DNA from: JACJVV01 sp964581515
Lineage (GTDB): Archaea; Nanobdellota; Nanobdellia; Woesearchaeales; JACJVV01
Assembly (NCBI GenBank): GCA_964581515.1
Contig: CAZOOV010000013.1
Coordinates: forward strand, 1 to 64,000
DNA length: 64,000 bases
Direction of reading: 5' to 3'
Made by a program: the position numbers and the translations under genes
The notes under the pieces: model-generated
What the model saw: the letters and a program-made list of their open reading frames with translations, nothing else
Told to the model about the DNA's origin: nothing
Databases searched by the model: none
Shown: one piece after another, positions 1 to 8,300 of the stretch
Numbering within the stretch: position 1 is the stretch's first letter
Layout: each line of letters starts with the position of its first letter

Positions 1-23
1 TTGCGTAGCAACCTTATGGGATA

Positions 24-52
24 CCCCAACCTTTAGGTTGGGGAGGATGTCA
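24..52 (+). mobile_element. Right-end hairpin of an IS200/IS605-type element (remnant or contig edge)
   Basis: Positions 24-31 and 36-43 form a perfect 8-bp inverted repeat (CCCCAACC/GGTTGGGG) around the loop TTTA, followed by GAGGATGTCA. A short subterminal hairpin of this kind close to the element boundary is the hallmark of IS200/IS605 ends, where it is recognised by the Y1 transposase and, in TnpB elements, forms the 3' end of the guide RNA. No tnpA or tnpB is inside the window, because the element would lie to the left of base 1. The family assignment rests on this hairpin alone, and the exact boundary near 50-53 is a guess. Confidence 0.5.
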
Positions 53-333
53 TTTCTATTGATAACCCTGTAATACTTATGGGTGATTTTAATACTTATA
101 ATGGAGAAGAAGAAATTGCAGATTTATTGAAGAAAACACACTTGAAAGATAGACATAAACTCAATCATAAGTCCAATAATGATTCTTTAGAATTTACTCA
201 ACCTGCTTGGCATCCTATGAGAAGACTTGATTATGTCTTAGTCTCATCTCAAATCAAGGTTCTTACATATAATGTACTAAATTTTGTTTTTTCAGATCAT
301 TTGCCCTTATATCTCGAATTTGATGTGGTTTGA
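37..333 (+). pseudogene. C-terminal fragment of an endonuclease/exonuclease/phosphatase (EEP) family protein
   Basis: The frame is open from the stop codon at 34-36, which lies inside the IS-like hairpin, to the stop at 331-333. It carries the late EEP-fold motifs in order: GDFN, then RLDYVLVS, then SDHLPL. These hold the catalytic Asp/Asn and the terminal Asp-His pair of Mg-dependent phosphodiesterases (DNase I/Exo III/sphingomyelinase fold). The first half of the fold, including the metal-binding Glu, is absent, so this cannot be a functional enzyme alone. The first ATG at 79 lies directly before GDFN and is unlikely to be a real start. The gene seems to have been cut by the element on its left, or its front half is off-window. 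Confidence 0.7.
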
Positions 334-425
334 TAGCCTGTACGTAGCTTGTATATAATAGCTGTATTAATATATGAATTCTTCATTGTGGGTATATTAT
401 TGTAAATTAATTCTTAGTTGTCATA

Positions 426-455
426 GGTCATTTCTGACCAAATTATTTATAAAAA
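426..455 (+). promoter_or_regulatory. Promoter of tyrS with a small dyad upstream of the TATA box
   Basis: TTTATAAAAA at 446-455 is a good archaeal TATA box about 35 bp before the tyrS ATG. Directly upstream lies a 5-bp dyad with a 4-nt spacer (GGTCA at 426-430, TGACC at 435-439). It could be an operator overlapping the BRE region or a coincidence of short sequence. Confidence 0.4.
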
Positions 456-485
456 CGTCCTATTTCCATTGGAATGTGATTTATA

Positions 486-1565
486 ATGGATGTTGAAGAG
501 AAATTAAAATTAGTAAGGGAAGTCGGAGAAGAGATTATAGGTGAAGATCAATTAAAAGCAATGCTATCAGATCCTAATTACAAACCTATTGCTTATGATG
601 GTTTTGAGCCTTCTGGAAATATACATATAGCTCAAGGAATATTAAGAGCGATCAATGTAAATAAACTTACAAAGGCAGGTATACACTTTAAATTTTGGGT
701 GGCAGATTGGTTTGCACTCATGAACAATAAGATGGGTGGCGATCTTGAGAAAATCAAGATTGTAGGCAAGTATTTCATTGAAGTATGGAAGGCTTGTGGT
801 ATGGATATGGAAAATGTTGAATTCTTATGGGCAAGTGATGTAATGAATGATAGCGATTATTGGCTTAAAGTCGTAAATATAGGCAGGATAAATACAGTAT
901 CAAGAATTACACGGTGTGCGCAGATAATGGGCAGAAATGAGTCTGAGAGCTTGTCAGCTGCACAAATATTTTATCCTTGTATGCAGTGTGCAGATATATT
1001 TCATTTGAATGCAGATATTGCCCAACTTGGACTTGATCAGAGAAAAGTCAATATGCTTGCACGTGAAGTTGCTCCAAAACTTGGTTTTAAAAAACCAGTT
1101 GTTGTATCACATCATATGTTAATGGGTCTTGGAGAGCCACCTAAGAGCGATCTTCAAGGAGCTGATGCTGCTATTGAGAAGAAGATGAGTAAGTCAAATC
1201 CAGATACTGCGATTTTCATGACTGATGATGAGGCAGAGATAAAAAGAAAAATCAAAAAAGCTTATTGTCCTGAAAAGGTTATCATCGATAATCCTATACT
1301 TGAATATTGCAAGTATATTGTATTTGAGAAATTTGATAAAGTAAAAATTGAAAGACCAGAGAAATTTGGTGGTAATGTAGAGTATGATTCTTATAGTGCT
1401 CTTGAAAAAGATTTTGAAGATGGTAAACTTCATCCAATGGATCTTAAGACAACAGTTGCGTTTAGTGTTAATGAGATTATCAAGCCTGTACGTGAATATT
1501 TTGAGAATAATACTGAAGCAAAAAAGTTAAAAGAACAGGTCGATAAATTTAAGGTAACACGGTAA
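486..1565 (+). CDS. tyrS: Tyrosyl-tRNA synthetase, archaeal/eukaryal type
   Basis: Charges tRNA-Tyr with tyrosine in the cytoplasm in two steps through Tyr-AMP. The 359-residue length fits archaeal TyrRS, which lacks the bacterial C-terminal S4-like domain. The class I signatures are present: the HIGH-type motif HIAQ at residues 47-50 after YDGFEPSG, and KMSKS at 233-237. The stretch LGLDQRKVNMLARE (181-194) is typical of the archaeal/eukaryal TyrRS core. The gene has its own TATA box upstream. The next gene starts 1 nt after the stop, so the two are probably cotranscribed. No key residue is missing. Confidence 0.97.
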   Translation: MDVEEKLKLVREVGEEIIGEDQLKAMLSDPNYKPIAYDGFEPSGNIHIAQGILRAINVNKLTKAGIHFKFWVADWFALMNNKMGGDLEKIKIVGKYFIEVWKACGMDMENVEFLWASDVMNDSDYWLKVVNIGRINTVSRITRCAQIMGRNESESLSAAQIFYPCMQCADIFHLNADIAQLGLDQRKVNMLAREVAPKLGFKKPVVVSHHMLMGLGEPPKSDLQGADAAIEKKMSKSNPDTAIFMTDDEAEIKRKIKKAYCPEKVIIDNPILEYCKYIVFEKFDKVKIERPEKFGGNVEYDSYSALEKDFEDGKLHPMDLKTTVAFSVNEIIKPVREYFENNTEAKKLKEQVDKFKVTR

Positions 1566-1566
1566 A

Positions 1567-1965
1567 ATGGCACAGTTAGTCGCTTTACTTTCTACTGGGA
1601 AAGGTTCTTGGGCAGAAGTTGCAGGACTTATGAATAAAAGTGAATTTGATTCAGTATTTCTCTTGACAAATACCTTTGGCAAAGATAAATTTACAAATCT
1701 TCCTGATAAAAAAGTAGAGATTTTTGTATTTGATTTTGATAAGGATGTAAAATTGCTTTCTAAAGATTTTGTTTCTGCTTTGAAGGGTGAAGTGAAATTT
1801 GGCGACTTGGCAGTAAATATGAGTAGTGGTGATGGAAAACAGCATATGGCTTTGATATCAGCTTTGCTTAATCTTGGTGTTGGTCTGAGATTTGTGACCT
1901 TGAATAATGGCGCAGTGGAAGAGGTCAGTCCTCATGTTGATCTTGAAACAGGAAAGATGGTTTGA
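1567..1965 (+). CDS. Small alpha/beta protein with CARF-like motifs, unknown function
   Basis: A soluble 132-residue protein that begins 1 nt after the tyrS stop codon, so it is likely cotranscribed with tyrS. It alternates hydrophobic strands and helices. It has an N-terminal glycine turn (STGKGSW, residues 9-15) and a second motif after a strand, NMSSGDGKQHMAL (84-96), followed by a helix and strand (LRFVTL). This order resembles the Rossmann-like CARF/Csx sensor fold, where a T/S-G-G-x-K motif sits before a helix in the ligand pocket. No effector domain and no CRISPR locus is seen here. The fold is inferred by eye from motif spacing. The protein could equally be another nucleotide-binding Rossmann-like family. 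Confidence 0.5.
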   Translation: MAQLVALLSTGKGSWAEVAGLMNKSEFDSVFLLTNTFGKDKFTNLPDKKVEIFVFDFDKDVKLLSKDFVSALKGEVKFGDLAVNMSSGDGKQHMALISALLNLGVGLRFVTLNNGAVEEVSPHVDLETGKMV

Positions 1966-2060
1966 ATGCTTTTTTTAGCTAAGTTGATATAATATATCTT
2001 TTTCTAAATAAATGATATTTATTGATTAATTATTTAAATGGTATTTGAATCAGACAAACT

Positions 2061-2699
2061 ATGATAGAACAAGTAATGGGGATACATCCAAATGGTAAGG
2101 GTGTTAATGTTGCAAAACTTGCGATATTGCCAGAACATGGTATTGAGGATGAGTTGCAATATGTTGTAGTTGAGCCAGTTGAAGCGCTTAAGGGACTTGA
2201 ACCTATTTATACATTACCTGAAGAGCAAGTCTGGACTAAATTTAATGGTACTGCAAGAATGTATCCTGGTGAGAAGACTCCAGTAACTGTCGCTACTTAT
2301 CTTCCTGGAAGTATGCTTGTGTTGGATAAGGTAAGGCAAGCAACTGATGATGGAGGAATAAGTATGATTACTGACAAAGCAAAAGCAATTGCAAATGATC
2401 TTTTTAATGGAGATGAGGTTGTATTTGCATATGATATCTTGAATGATACTCCTGATCATATGTGGCAAGTCGCTTATCTTATGGCAAAGAAGAGTTCTGC
2501 AGAAGAATATATTGGAAAACTTGAAGAATTTGATATGAAACCTTCGATGATTACTAATCCAGAAGTTATTGATTTGAGAAAAGCATATGCCGTACATGAC
2601 GCTTTAGGATTCAATCCTGCAGCTAATCTATGTTATTTTGCATTGACACATGAGAATGATCGTCTTAATCTTGCAGATAAATTGCATCTTTTAGATTAG
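2061..2699 (+). CDS. Conserved-looking soluble protein of unknown function
   Basis: I do not recognise this 212-residue protein. It has no signal peptide, membrane segment, cysteine cluster or nucleotide-binding loop that I can see. Residues 1-110 look beta-rich (for example VVVEPVEALKGLEPIY and PVTVATYLPGSMLVLDKV). The second half is helical (SSAEEYIGKLEEFDMKP; LRKAYAVHDALGF). The ATG at 2061 follows a roughly 95-bp gap after the CARF-like gene, with AT-rich sequence around 2025-2035 that could hold a promoter. Codon use resembles its neighbours and the frame is intact, so I regard it as a real gene. The next gene is convergent. Confidence 0.6.
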   Translation: MIEQVMGIHPNGKGVNVAKLAILPEHGIEDELQYVVVEPVEALKGLEPIYTLPEEQVWTKFNGTARMYPGEKTPVTVATYLPGSMLVLDKVRQATDDGGISMITDKAKAIANDLFNGDEVVFAYDILNDTPDHMWQVAYLMAKKSSAEEYIGKLEEFDMKPSMITNPEVIDLRKAYAVHDALGFNPAANLCYFALTHENDRLNLADKLHLLD

Positions 2700-2753
2700 T
2701 CTTAGATTAATTCTTAATTAAATTCATGATATTTTATTTTAATTTTTTATTCT

Positions 2754-3353
2754 CTAATTTTTTTGACAGAAATAAATTCTATATCCGCCGCTTTTTGCTA
2801 AATATCTACTGTTATTAAAAATCTCTATCATTTTTTTCTCATACATTTTACCGCCTTTCTGATGTCTGGAAACTATCTGAAGTGATCCTTTTTCTTTTAG
2901 ATGATTAAATGATTCTTCAATCATTTTGAAGCATATCTTCTTTCCTGCATTTTGTGGCAAATTGATTAAGATAGTATCAAATTTTTCGTCTATATTTTCA
3001 AATATATCACTTTGGAGTGCTTTTATCTCTACTTTATTCTTTATTGCATTCTTTTGAGTTATGTTAACTGCTCTTTCATTGATATCAGAACAGGTTATAT
3101 CTGTGAGTGGGTAATTTTTTTTTAAACAGATGCCAATGATCCCATATCCACATCCTAAATCAAGGATTGAGAAATCTTCTTTATCTTCTATGATGCAGTT
3201 CTCTATCAACAGAATTGTTCCTTTGTCGGCTTTTTCTTTTCCAAAAACACCAGAAGCTGTTGTGAACGAGAATTCTTTTTTGTTGATGATGGCAGTTATC
3301 TCTCTTACTTTTAATTTAGATACAGGTTTTTTTGTGAAATAATGATCATCCAT
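2754..3353 (-). CDS. Class I SAM-dependent methyltransferase, RsmC/'small domain' type
   Basis: A single-domain methyltransferase of 199 residues. The SAM-binding motif I is ILDLGCGYG (63-71) and the acidic end of motif II is SDIN (89-92). Motif IV, usually NPPF/NPPxRAGK in the RsmC/RlmG class of nucleic-acid N-methyltransferases, reads NLPQNAGK (131-138). The first Pro of the NPP core is thus replaced by Leu, while the following AGK found in archaeal members is kept. The likely substrate is an rRNA or tRNA base amine, but it cannot be named from sequence. The gene is convergent with 2061-2699 and separated by 68 bp from the membrane-protein pair upstream. Confidence 0.8.
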   Translation of the reverse strand: MDDHYFTKKPVSKLKVREITAIINKKEFSFTTASGVFGKEKADKGTILLIENCIIEDKEDFSILDLGCGYGIIGICLKKNYPLTDITCSDINERAVNITQKNAIKNKVEIKALQSDIFENIDEKFDTILINLPQNAGKKICFKMIEESFNHLKEKGSLQIVSRHQKGGKMYEKKMIEIFNNSRYLAKSGGYRIYFCQKN

Positions 3354-3421
3354 TTCTTGTTGTTATATCGATCTTGTATTATTTTAATATTATCTAATGG
3401 TATTGGTTTATCTTCTTATAT

Positions 3422-4144
3422 TCATTTCATTATGCCAAGAAGACCATAAATTAGCTTGTCTGTTGCTTGTATCAAGCTTTCATTTGTACCTTGTACAATA
3501 ATACAATTTCCATCAATTGCAATCTTTGCATCTTCTACATCATCTTTCATATAGATTACTATAAAGTCTTCAGTGTTATCGCATGTAATAATCTGTCTGT
3601 CTACACAAGATTTTGTCTTATTCTCTGTACATGCACCATACATTATATTGTAGCTTTTTATTATTCTAAGTTTTTCTTGTAATTCATAAACTGCTTTTGT
3701 AAGATGAGGTCTAAGAACACTTTCATTCTTTGGATCTATTGTTATGTAAATTCCTTTGAATTCCTGTTTTGGAGTAGAGTTTATTATCTCTTTTGTAATA
3801 TTTTCTACTTCTTTTGGTCCATAATGCATCGGTATATCATATATTATATCTTCTCTTTGGTATTGTGTATACCAGAATAGATTCTCACTTTGTGGATCCT
3901 CTAATTTTAAGAAGCTAAATCCATTGTATATGTAGTTTTTTTCACCAGAAGGATTATTGTAGTTTTCTTCATGCATCTGTGCCATTGTTCTTGCTTGTTG
4001 CTTGAATAAATTAGGAATTATAAGAAGAATGGCAAATATAACAATAATGCCTATTATTATAATGCCTATCTCTTTTAGCGAGACTGTATCTTTTATTGAA
4101 TCTTCTTTAGAATCAATTTGTTCTGGCTTATCTGGCTTATTCAT
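3422..4144 (-). CDS. Single-pass membrane protein, paralogue of the adjacent upstream gene
   Basis: 240 residues: a short cytoplasmic N-terminus rich in Lys/Asp/Glu, one membrane segment at about 27-47 (EIGIIIIGIIVIFAILLIIP), then an extracellular domain. It shares its end with the neighbouring protein: both finish with a helix of the pattern (T/K)KLxYxLLGI(M/I), preceded by an aligned CExx/CDNT strand and an NxC turn. The outer domain has Cys residues at CTENKTKSC and CDNT that could form disulfides. The start lies 2 nt after the stop of the paralogue, so the two form an operon. Function is unknown. The pair looks like an old tandem duplication. Confidence 0.65.
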   Translation of the reverse strand: MNKPDKPEQIDSKEDSIKDTVSLKEIGIIIIGIIVIFAILLIIPNLFKQQARTMAQMHEENYNNPSGEKNYIYNGFSFLKLEDPQSENLFWYTQYQREDIIYDIPMHYGPKEVENITKEIINSTPKQEFKGIYITIDPKNESVLRPHLTKAVYELQEKLRIIKSYNIMYGACTENKTKSCVDRQIITCDNTEDFIVIYMKDDVEDAKIAIDGNCIIVQGTNESLIQATDKLIYGLLGIMK

Positions 4145-4146
4145 TT

Positions 4147-4752
4147 TTATTCAATAATACCAAGAAGCATATACATGAGTTTTGTGCTTATTCTCTGTAA
4201 ATTATAGCTTGAATCAAATGTCATATCAAGACATTGATTGTTACCAGTGATACTTGTTTGATTAGTATATGAAATCTCAACAATGAGAAGTCCCATTGTT
4301 GCATTCTCACAGGTTATTACAGGAAGATCATTAAATTCGCTTGTAAATGCATTTCTACCATATTTGTCTTGTGATGTTAATACTGAATTTATATTATATG
4401 ACGCTACTGCAATATCTTGCTTATATGATGAATCTGGATCTGATGTTAAAACAACAACTGGAGTTTCTTCAAAATAATTTTTAATATCTGGGCTGATATT
4501 TACATCTTCTACATCTTGTGGTAGATATGGCATTGAATAGATCGCATCTCCTATTGTCGTCTCATATCCTTCTGCTGTTATCTTGAATTTATAATCATTA
4601 TACGTTACTGTGTTTTCTGGATTACTGTATCCATAGAAGATTACTCCAAACATAGATGTAATCATAATTGCTGCAATAAATATGCTCATAAAAAGAGGCA
4701 TCTTGCTCTTGGTTGGTTTCTTGCTGTGTCCGGGATGATGTTTTCTTACCAT
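4147..4752 (-). CDS. Single-pass membrane protein, first gene of a paralogous pair
   Basis: 201 residues with a basic, His-rich N-terminus (MVRKHHPGHSKKPTKSK), one membrane segment at about 19-42 (LFMSIFIAAIMITSMFGVIFYGY), and an extracellular domain of about 155 residues with several N-x-S/T sequons and two Cys. The C-terminal helix matches the end of the downstream paralogue. The promoter seems to be the A/T stretch at about 4774-4791 on the minus strand, placing the start of transcription close to the ATG (leaderless or nearly so). Function is unknown. A role as a small heteromeric surface complex with its paralogue is only inferred from the pairing. Confidence 0.65.
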   Translation of the reverse strand: MVRKHHPGHSKKPTKSKMPLFMSIFIAAIMITSMFGVIFYGYSNPENTVTYNDYKFKITAEGYETTIGDAIYSMPYLPQDVEDVNISPDIKNYFEETPVVVLTSDPDSSYKQDIAVASYNINSVLTSQDKYGRNAFTSEFNDLPVITCENATMGLLIVEISYTNQTSITGNNQCLDMTFDSSYNLQRISTKLMYMLLGIIE

Positions 4753-4825
4753 AATATAATAGTTCTTGATGACTTATTTTTATATTTATCGATAAGTTTA
4801 GTTCAATATACTATATTGACGTAAC

Positions 4826-4835
4826 CTTTATATAC
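4826..4835 (+). promoter_or_regulatory. TATA box upstream of the MacB-like operon
   Basis: CTTTATATAC matches the archaeal TATA consensus. Transcription would start near 4860, leaving a leader of about 60 nt before the ATG at 4923. Confidence 0.45.
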
Positions 4836-4922
4836 TTACTTCAATAGTTTTTATTAATCTAATTTTATATTAAATTATTATAAAATATTAGATTATTCAT
4901 ACTATACTGAAGAGAAATAAAA

Positions 4923-5615
4923 ATGACATCAAAATCAAGCGATATAATCATTAAATTGAATAATGTATGGAAAATATATCATGTGGGTGATACAGATATC
5001 AATGCACTTGCTGGTATGAGTGTTGAAATCCAAAAAGGAAGATTTGTCGTAATAATGGGTCCTTCTGGAAGTGGAAAAAGCACTTGTGTTAATATGGTCG
5101 GATGTCTTGATATCCCTTCAAAAGGTGAGATTTATCTTTGTGGACAGGATATTGCACATATGCATGAGTCAGAATTAGCACAGATCCGTGGTAAGACAAT
5201 AGGATTCATATTTCAACAGTTTAATCTTATTCCTACACTTACTGCTCTTCAGAATGTTATGCTTCCAATGTCTTTTCAGGATATGAGTCTTGAAGAGAGA
5301 GAGGAAAGGGCAAAAGAACTGCTTACTATGGTCGGCCTTGATGATAGGATGTATAATAAAACTACTGAGCTTTCAGGCGGTCAACAGCAAAGGGTGGCAA
5401 TCGCTAGAGCTCTTGCTAATGATCCAGAAGTAATATTAGCTGATGAACCAACTGGTAATTTAGATTCAAATACTGGGAATCTTGTAATGGATTATCTAAA
5501 AAAACTCCATAAACAAGGAAAAACAATAATCATGGTAACACATGATCCACGTTTTGTCAAATATGGAGACCGTGTAGTATATATTAAGGATGGCAAGGTT
5601 GTTAAAAAGTTATGA
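4923..5615 (+). CDS. ABC transporter ATPase, MacB/LolD family
   Basis: The cytoplasmic motor of a type VII (MacB/LolCDE-like) ABC system, which uses ATP to move lipoproteins, peptides or antibiotics at the outer face of the membrane rather than through a channel. All motifs are intact in 230 residues: Walker A GPSGSGKST (46-54), Q-loop FQQFN (97-101), signature LSGGQQQR (150-157), Walker B ILADEP (171-176) and H-loop His207. Two FtsX-type permeases follow at 7037 and 8301, with a membrane-anchored surface protein between. The substrate cannot be read from the sequence. Confidence 0.93.
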   Translation: MTSKSSDIIIKLNNVWKIYHVGDTDINALAGMSVEIQKGRFVVIMGPSGSGKSTCVNMVGCLDIPSKGEIYLCGQDIAHMHESELAQIRGKTIGFIFQQFNLIPTLTALQNVMLPMSFQDMSLEEREERAKELLTMVGLDDRMYNKTTELSGGQQQRVAIARALANDPEVILADEPTGNLDSNTGNLVMDYLKKLHKQGKTIIMVTHDPRFVKYGDRVVYIKDGKVVKKL

Positions 5616-5651
5616 TGATTAATATCATCTATATTATTATATATATAATAA

Positions 5652-5661
5652 TGTTTATAAA
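5652..5661 (+). promoter_or_regulatory. Possible internal TATA element before the surface protein gene
   Basis: The sequence TGTTTATAAAC near 5652-5661 lies about 40 bp before the ATG at 5697. It could start a shorter transcript covering the surface protein and the permeases. A strong ribosome-binding site, GGAGG, lies about 5 nt before the ATG. Confidence 0.35.
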
Positions 5662-5696
5662 CAATAATTTTATTAGTCGTGTAATAGGAGGTTTTT

Positions 5697-7007
5697 ATGA
5701 TGGATAGGAAAGGATTGCTTTTAATTGTATTAATGATGATTATTTCTTCTGTATTAGTTAGTGCATACCCACTTTCAACGGAAAGTACAAGAATAATTAC
5801 AAGAAAAGATATTAGATTATCAATTGTTAATCAAGAACCTGACCCAGTTGAGCCAGGTCAATATGTAAAATTAAGAGTAAAAGTAGAAAATTGGGGTAGT
5901 GATTCTACAGCACCTATCGCTGTTGGAATTAAACCAACATATCCTTTCACGCTTCTTGATGGATATGAAGCTGAACAGCAGATAAGCGGTCTTGAAAGAA
6001 GGCAAAATGAGGGTGATGGTGAAATCCTTGAATGGAAACTTCGTGTAGATAAAGATGCTGCAGAAGGAGATAATGAGATTATAATATATTATAAGGAACT
6101 TACTGGTCAGATGATAGAAGTTTCCTCTGAAGAGCAATTTTATATTGAGGTCAGAACAAGTGATACAATTCTCCAAGTAATGGATATAACAACAGAACCA
6201 GAAGATGTTGTTCCAGGTCAAGTATCTGAACTAAAAATAAAGATAAAGAATCTAGGTGATTCTTTCATAAAAGATGTTGTTGTAATGCTTAATATGTCAG
6301 ATATCGACATGGCTACTATTGGCAGTATTAGTGAGCAGATAATCCCTATGGTTGATGGGGGAGAGGAAATTGAAGTCTTATTTGATATACTTCCTTCACC
6401 ATCAATAGGTCTTGAAGCATTGAAGATTCCTATCACTTTGAAGTTTAAGGATAATCTCAACACTGAATATTCACAAGCAGGAACTTTTGGTCTTATGATA
6501 AATAGTCCTATTGAATATGTACTCGGTTTAGATAATAGTGAAATTAAGACAAAAGGCGGGAATGGCGATGTTTCAGTAAAGATATCAAATCCAGGACTTA
6601 ATAATATCAAACTCCTTACTATGGAATTGAAACCAAGTCCACAGTATGAAATACTTTCATCATCTAAGATCTATGTGGGTAATGTTGATAGTGATGATTT
6701 TGAGACAGTGACATATAAATTACATGTTAATAATGAAGAGGATAAGGATGATGAAGGACAAGAGAAAGATGTTATGCTTAGGCTTCTTTTGACATACAAA
6801 GATGATTATAATAATGAATTTAATATTGAAGAAGAGCTACAATTACCAACATTTTCATCAGGAGATGCAAAGAAGTATGGTTTAGTACAAAGCAAAGGTA
6901 ATGGTGGAACTATCTTTTTCATAATAATCATTGTTGGTGGCGGTGCATGGTATTATTTTTATCGCAAGAAAAAGAAAAAGAAGAAATTGGAGTCTAAATC
7001 AAAATAA
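5697..7007 (+). CDS. Membrane-anchored COG1361/CARDB-like surface protein of the MacB operon
   Basis: 436 residues. An N-terminal signal peptide (about 1-22, ending VSAYP) is followed by three or four tandem Ig-like beta domains of the CARDB/COG1361 type. Each opens with a pattern like DPVEPGQYVKLRVKVENWG or EDVVPGQVSELKIKIKNLG. A C-terminal membrane segment at about 404-424 (TIFFIIIIVGGGAWYYFY) and a Lys-rich cytoplasmic tail complete it. The topology is therefore outside with a single C-terminal anchor. Its place between the ATPase and its permeases suggests it is the periplasm-like partner of the transporter, filling the role that an MFP adaptor (MacA) fills in bacteria. That is an inference from order. 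Confidence 0.8.
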   Translation: MMDRKGLLLIVLMMIISSVLVSAYPLSTESTRIITRKDIRLSIVNQEPDPVEPGQYVKLRVKVENWGSDSTAPIAVGIKPTYPFTLLDGYEAEQQISGLERRQNEGDGEILEWKLRVDKDAAEGDNEIIIYYKELTGQMIEVSSEEQFYIEVRTSDTILQVMDITTEPEDVVPGQVSELKIKIKNLGDSFIKDVVVMLNMSDIDMATIGSISEQIIPMVDGGEEIEVLFDILPSPSIGLEALKIPITLKFKDNLNTEYSQAGTFGLMINSPIEYVLGLDNSEIKTKGGNGDVSVKISNPGLNNIKLLTMELKPSPQYEILSSSKIYVGNVDSDDFETVTYKLHVNNEEDKDDEGQEKDVMLRLLLTYKDDYNNEFNIEEELQLPTFSSGDAKKYGLVQSKGNGGTIFFIIIIVGGGAWYYFYRKKKKKKKLESKSK

Positions 7008-7036
7008 GAGGTGGAGACTTTAATCTCTGATTTACA

Positions 7037-8254
7037 ATGCTAGTAGATCTTTTTATTTATTCTTTTAGAAACCTTAAGAATCGTAAGCTTAGGACTTGGC
7101 TTACTATGATAGGTATTGTCATAGGTATAGCCAGTGTTGTTGCACTCATTGGCCTTGGCGGTGGTCTTCGAATGGCTATCACAGGTCAATTCCAAGGAGT
7201 GAGTGCAGATCTTCTTACTATTCAGGCAGGAGGGATTGCTATGTCAGGTCCTCCTGGTTCTGGTGTGGTAAATCCTTTGAAAGATTATTATGTAGGTGAT
7301 ATAGGGAGTTTATCTTCTGTAGAGTTTGCAGCATCAAGACTTTTAGAGACTGGGACTCTTGAATTTAATGATAGGCAGTTAGTGGGTATGGCTGTTAGTA
7401 TGCCATCAGGGGAATCTCGAAGATTTCTAGAACAATCGTTTGATATAGAAGTTGAGACAGGTAGACTGCTTAAAGACGGTGATGGAAATAAAGTGTTCTT
7501 AGGAAGCAATTTCGCTAAAAAAGATAATGGGTTTGATAAGCCTATTGCAGTCGGTCAAAAAGTTTTATTGAGTGGGAAAAGTTTTGAAGTAGTAGGTATA
7601 ATGAAGAGCAAAGGAAGTTTTATGTTTGATGGGGCAGTGCTTGTAAATGAGGATCCATTGAGGGATCTTGTAAATAATCATGATGATGTTGATTTAATTA
7701 TCGCAAAAGTGAAGAATTTGAATGAAGTTGATAAGGCAAAATTTGATATCGAGAAATATCTTAGGAAAGAAAGGGATGTTGATATAGGTGAAGAAGATTT
7801 CTCAGTTGAGTCTGCACAGGCATCAATAGATACTATCAACAGCGTTCTTGGTGGTGTACAGGCATTTGTCATAATCATAGCTGCAATCTCTATGATTGTT
7901 GGAGCTATTGGAATAATAAATACAATGTTTACTTCTGTTTTAGAAAGAAGAAAAGAAATAGGCATTATGAAAGCAATAGGAGCAAAAAATAGCGATATAT
8001 TTTATCTTTTCTTTATTGAGTCAGGATTATTGGGCGCTATAGGTGGGCTTATCGGTATCATTTTTGGATGGTTAATTGCACTTGCAGGAACTTCTGCACT
8101 CAGTGCTCTTCTTGGTTCTGAAGTAGCACCAGATATAAGCATTGTTTTTGTACTTCTTGCTTTATTTGGATGTTTTATTCTTGGAGCAGTATCAGGAATA
8201 ATACCAGCAATGCAAGCAGCAAACATGAAACCAGTAGACGCATTAAGAAGTTGA
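7037..8254 (+). CDS. ABC permease, MacB/FtsX family (first of two)
   Basis: 405 residues with the classic layout: one membrane segment near residues 20-42 (WLTMIGIVIGIASVVALIGLG), a large extracellular MacB_PCD-like domain (about 45-265), then three C-terminal segments of the FtsX domain. The cytoplasmic coupling motif that touches the ATPase is present: RRKEIGIMKAIGAKNSDI. It lies 29 nt after the surface-protein gene and 46 nt before a second permease. A heterodimer of the two with a homodimeric ATPase (as in LolCDE) is the simplest reading. Confidence 0.9.
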   Translation: MLVDLFIYSFRNLKNRKLRTWLTMIGIVIGIASVVALIGLGGGLRMAITGQFQGVSADLLTIQAGGIAMSGPPGSGVVNPLKDYYVGDIGSLSSVEFAASRLLETGTLEFNDRQLVGMAVSMPSGESRRFLEQSFDIEVETGRLLKDGDGNKVFLGSNFAKKDNGFDKPIAVGQKVLLSGKSFEVVGIMKSKGSFMFDGAVLVNEDPLRDLVNNHDDVDLIIAKVKNLNEVDKAKFDIEKYLRKERDVDIGEEDFSVESAQASIDTINSVLGGVQAFVIIIAAISMIVGAIGIINTMFTSVLERRKEIGIMKAIGAKNSDIFYLFFIESGLLGAIGGLIGIIFGWLIALAGTSALSALLGSEVAPDISIVFVLLALFGCFILGAVSGIIPAMQAANMKPVDALRS

Positions 8255-8300
8255 ACAAGATATATGATAATTAATAAGGGATAATTAAATAAAAAATAAG

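Noticed and set aside
1194..1433. Minus-strand ORF inside tyrS
   Set aside because: Shadow of a strongly supported gene with an Ile/Phe/Lys-rich product typical of antisense reading in AT-rich DNA.
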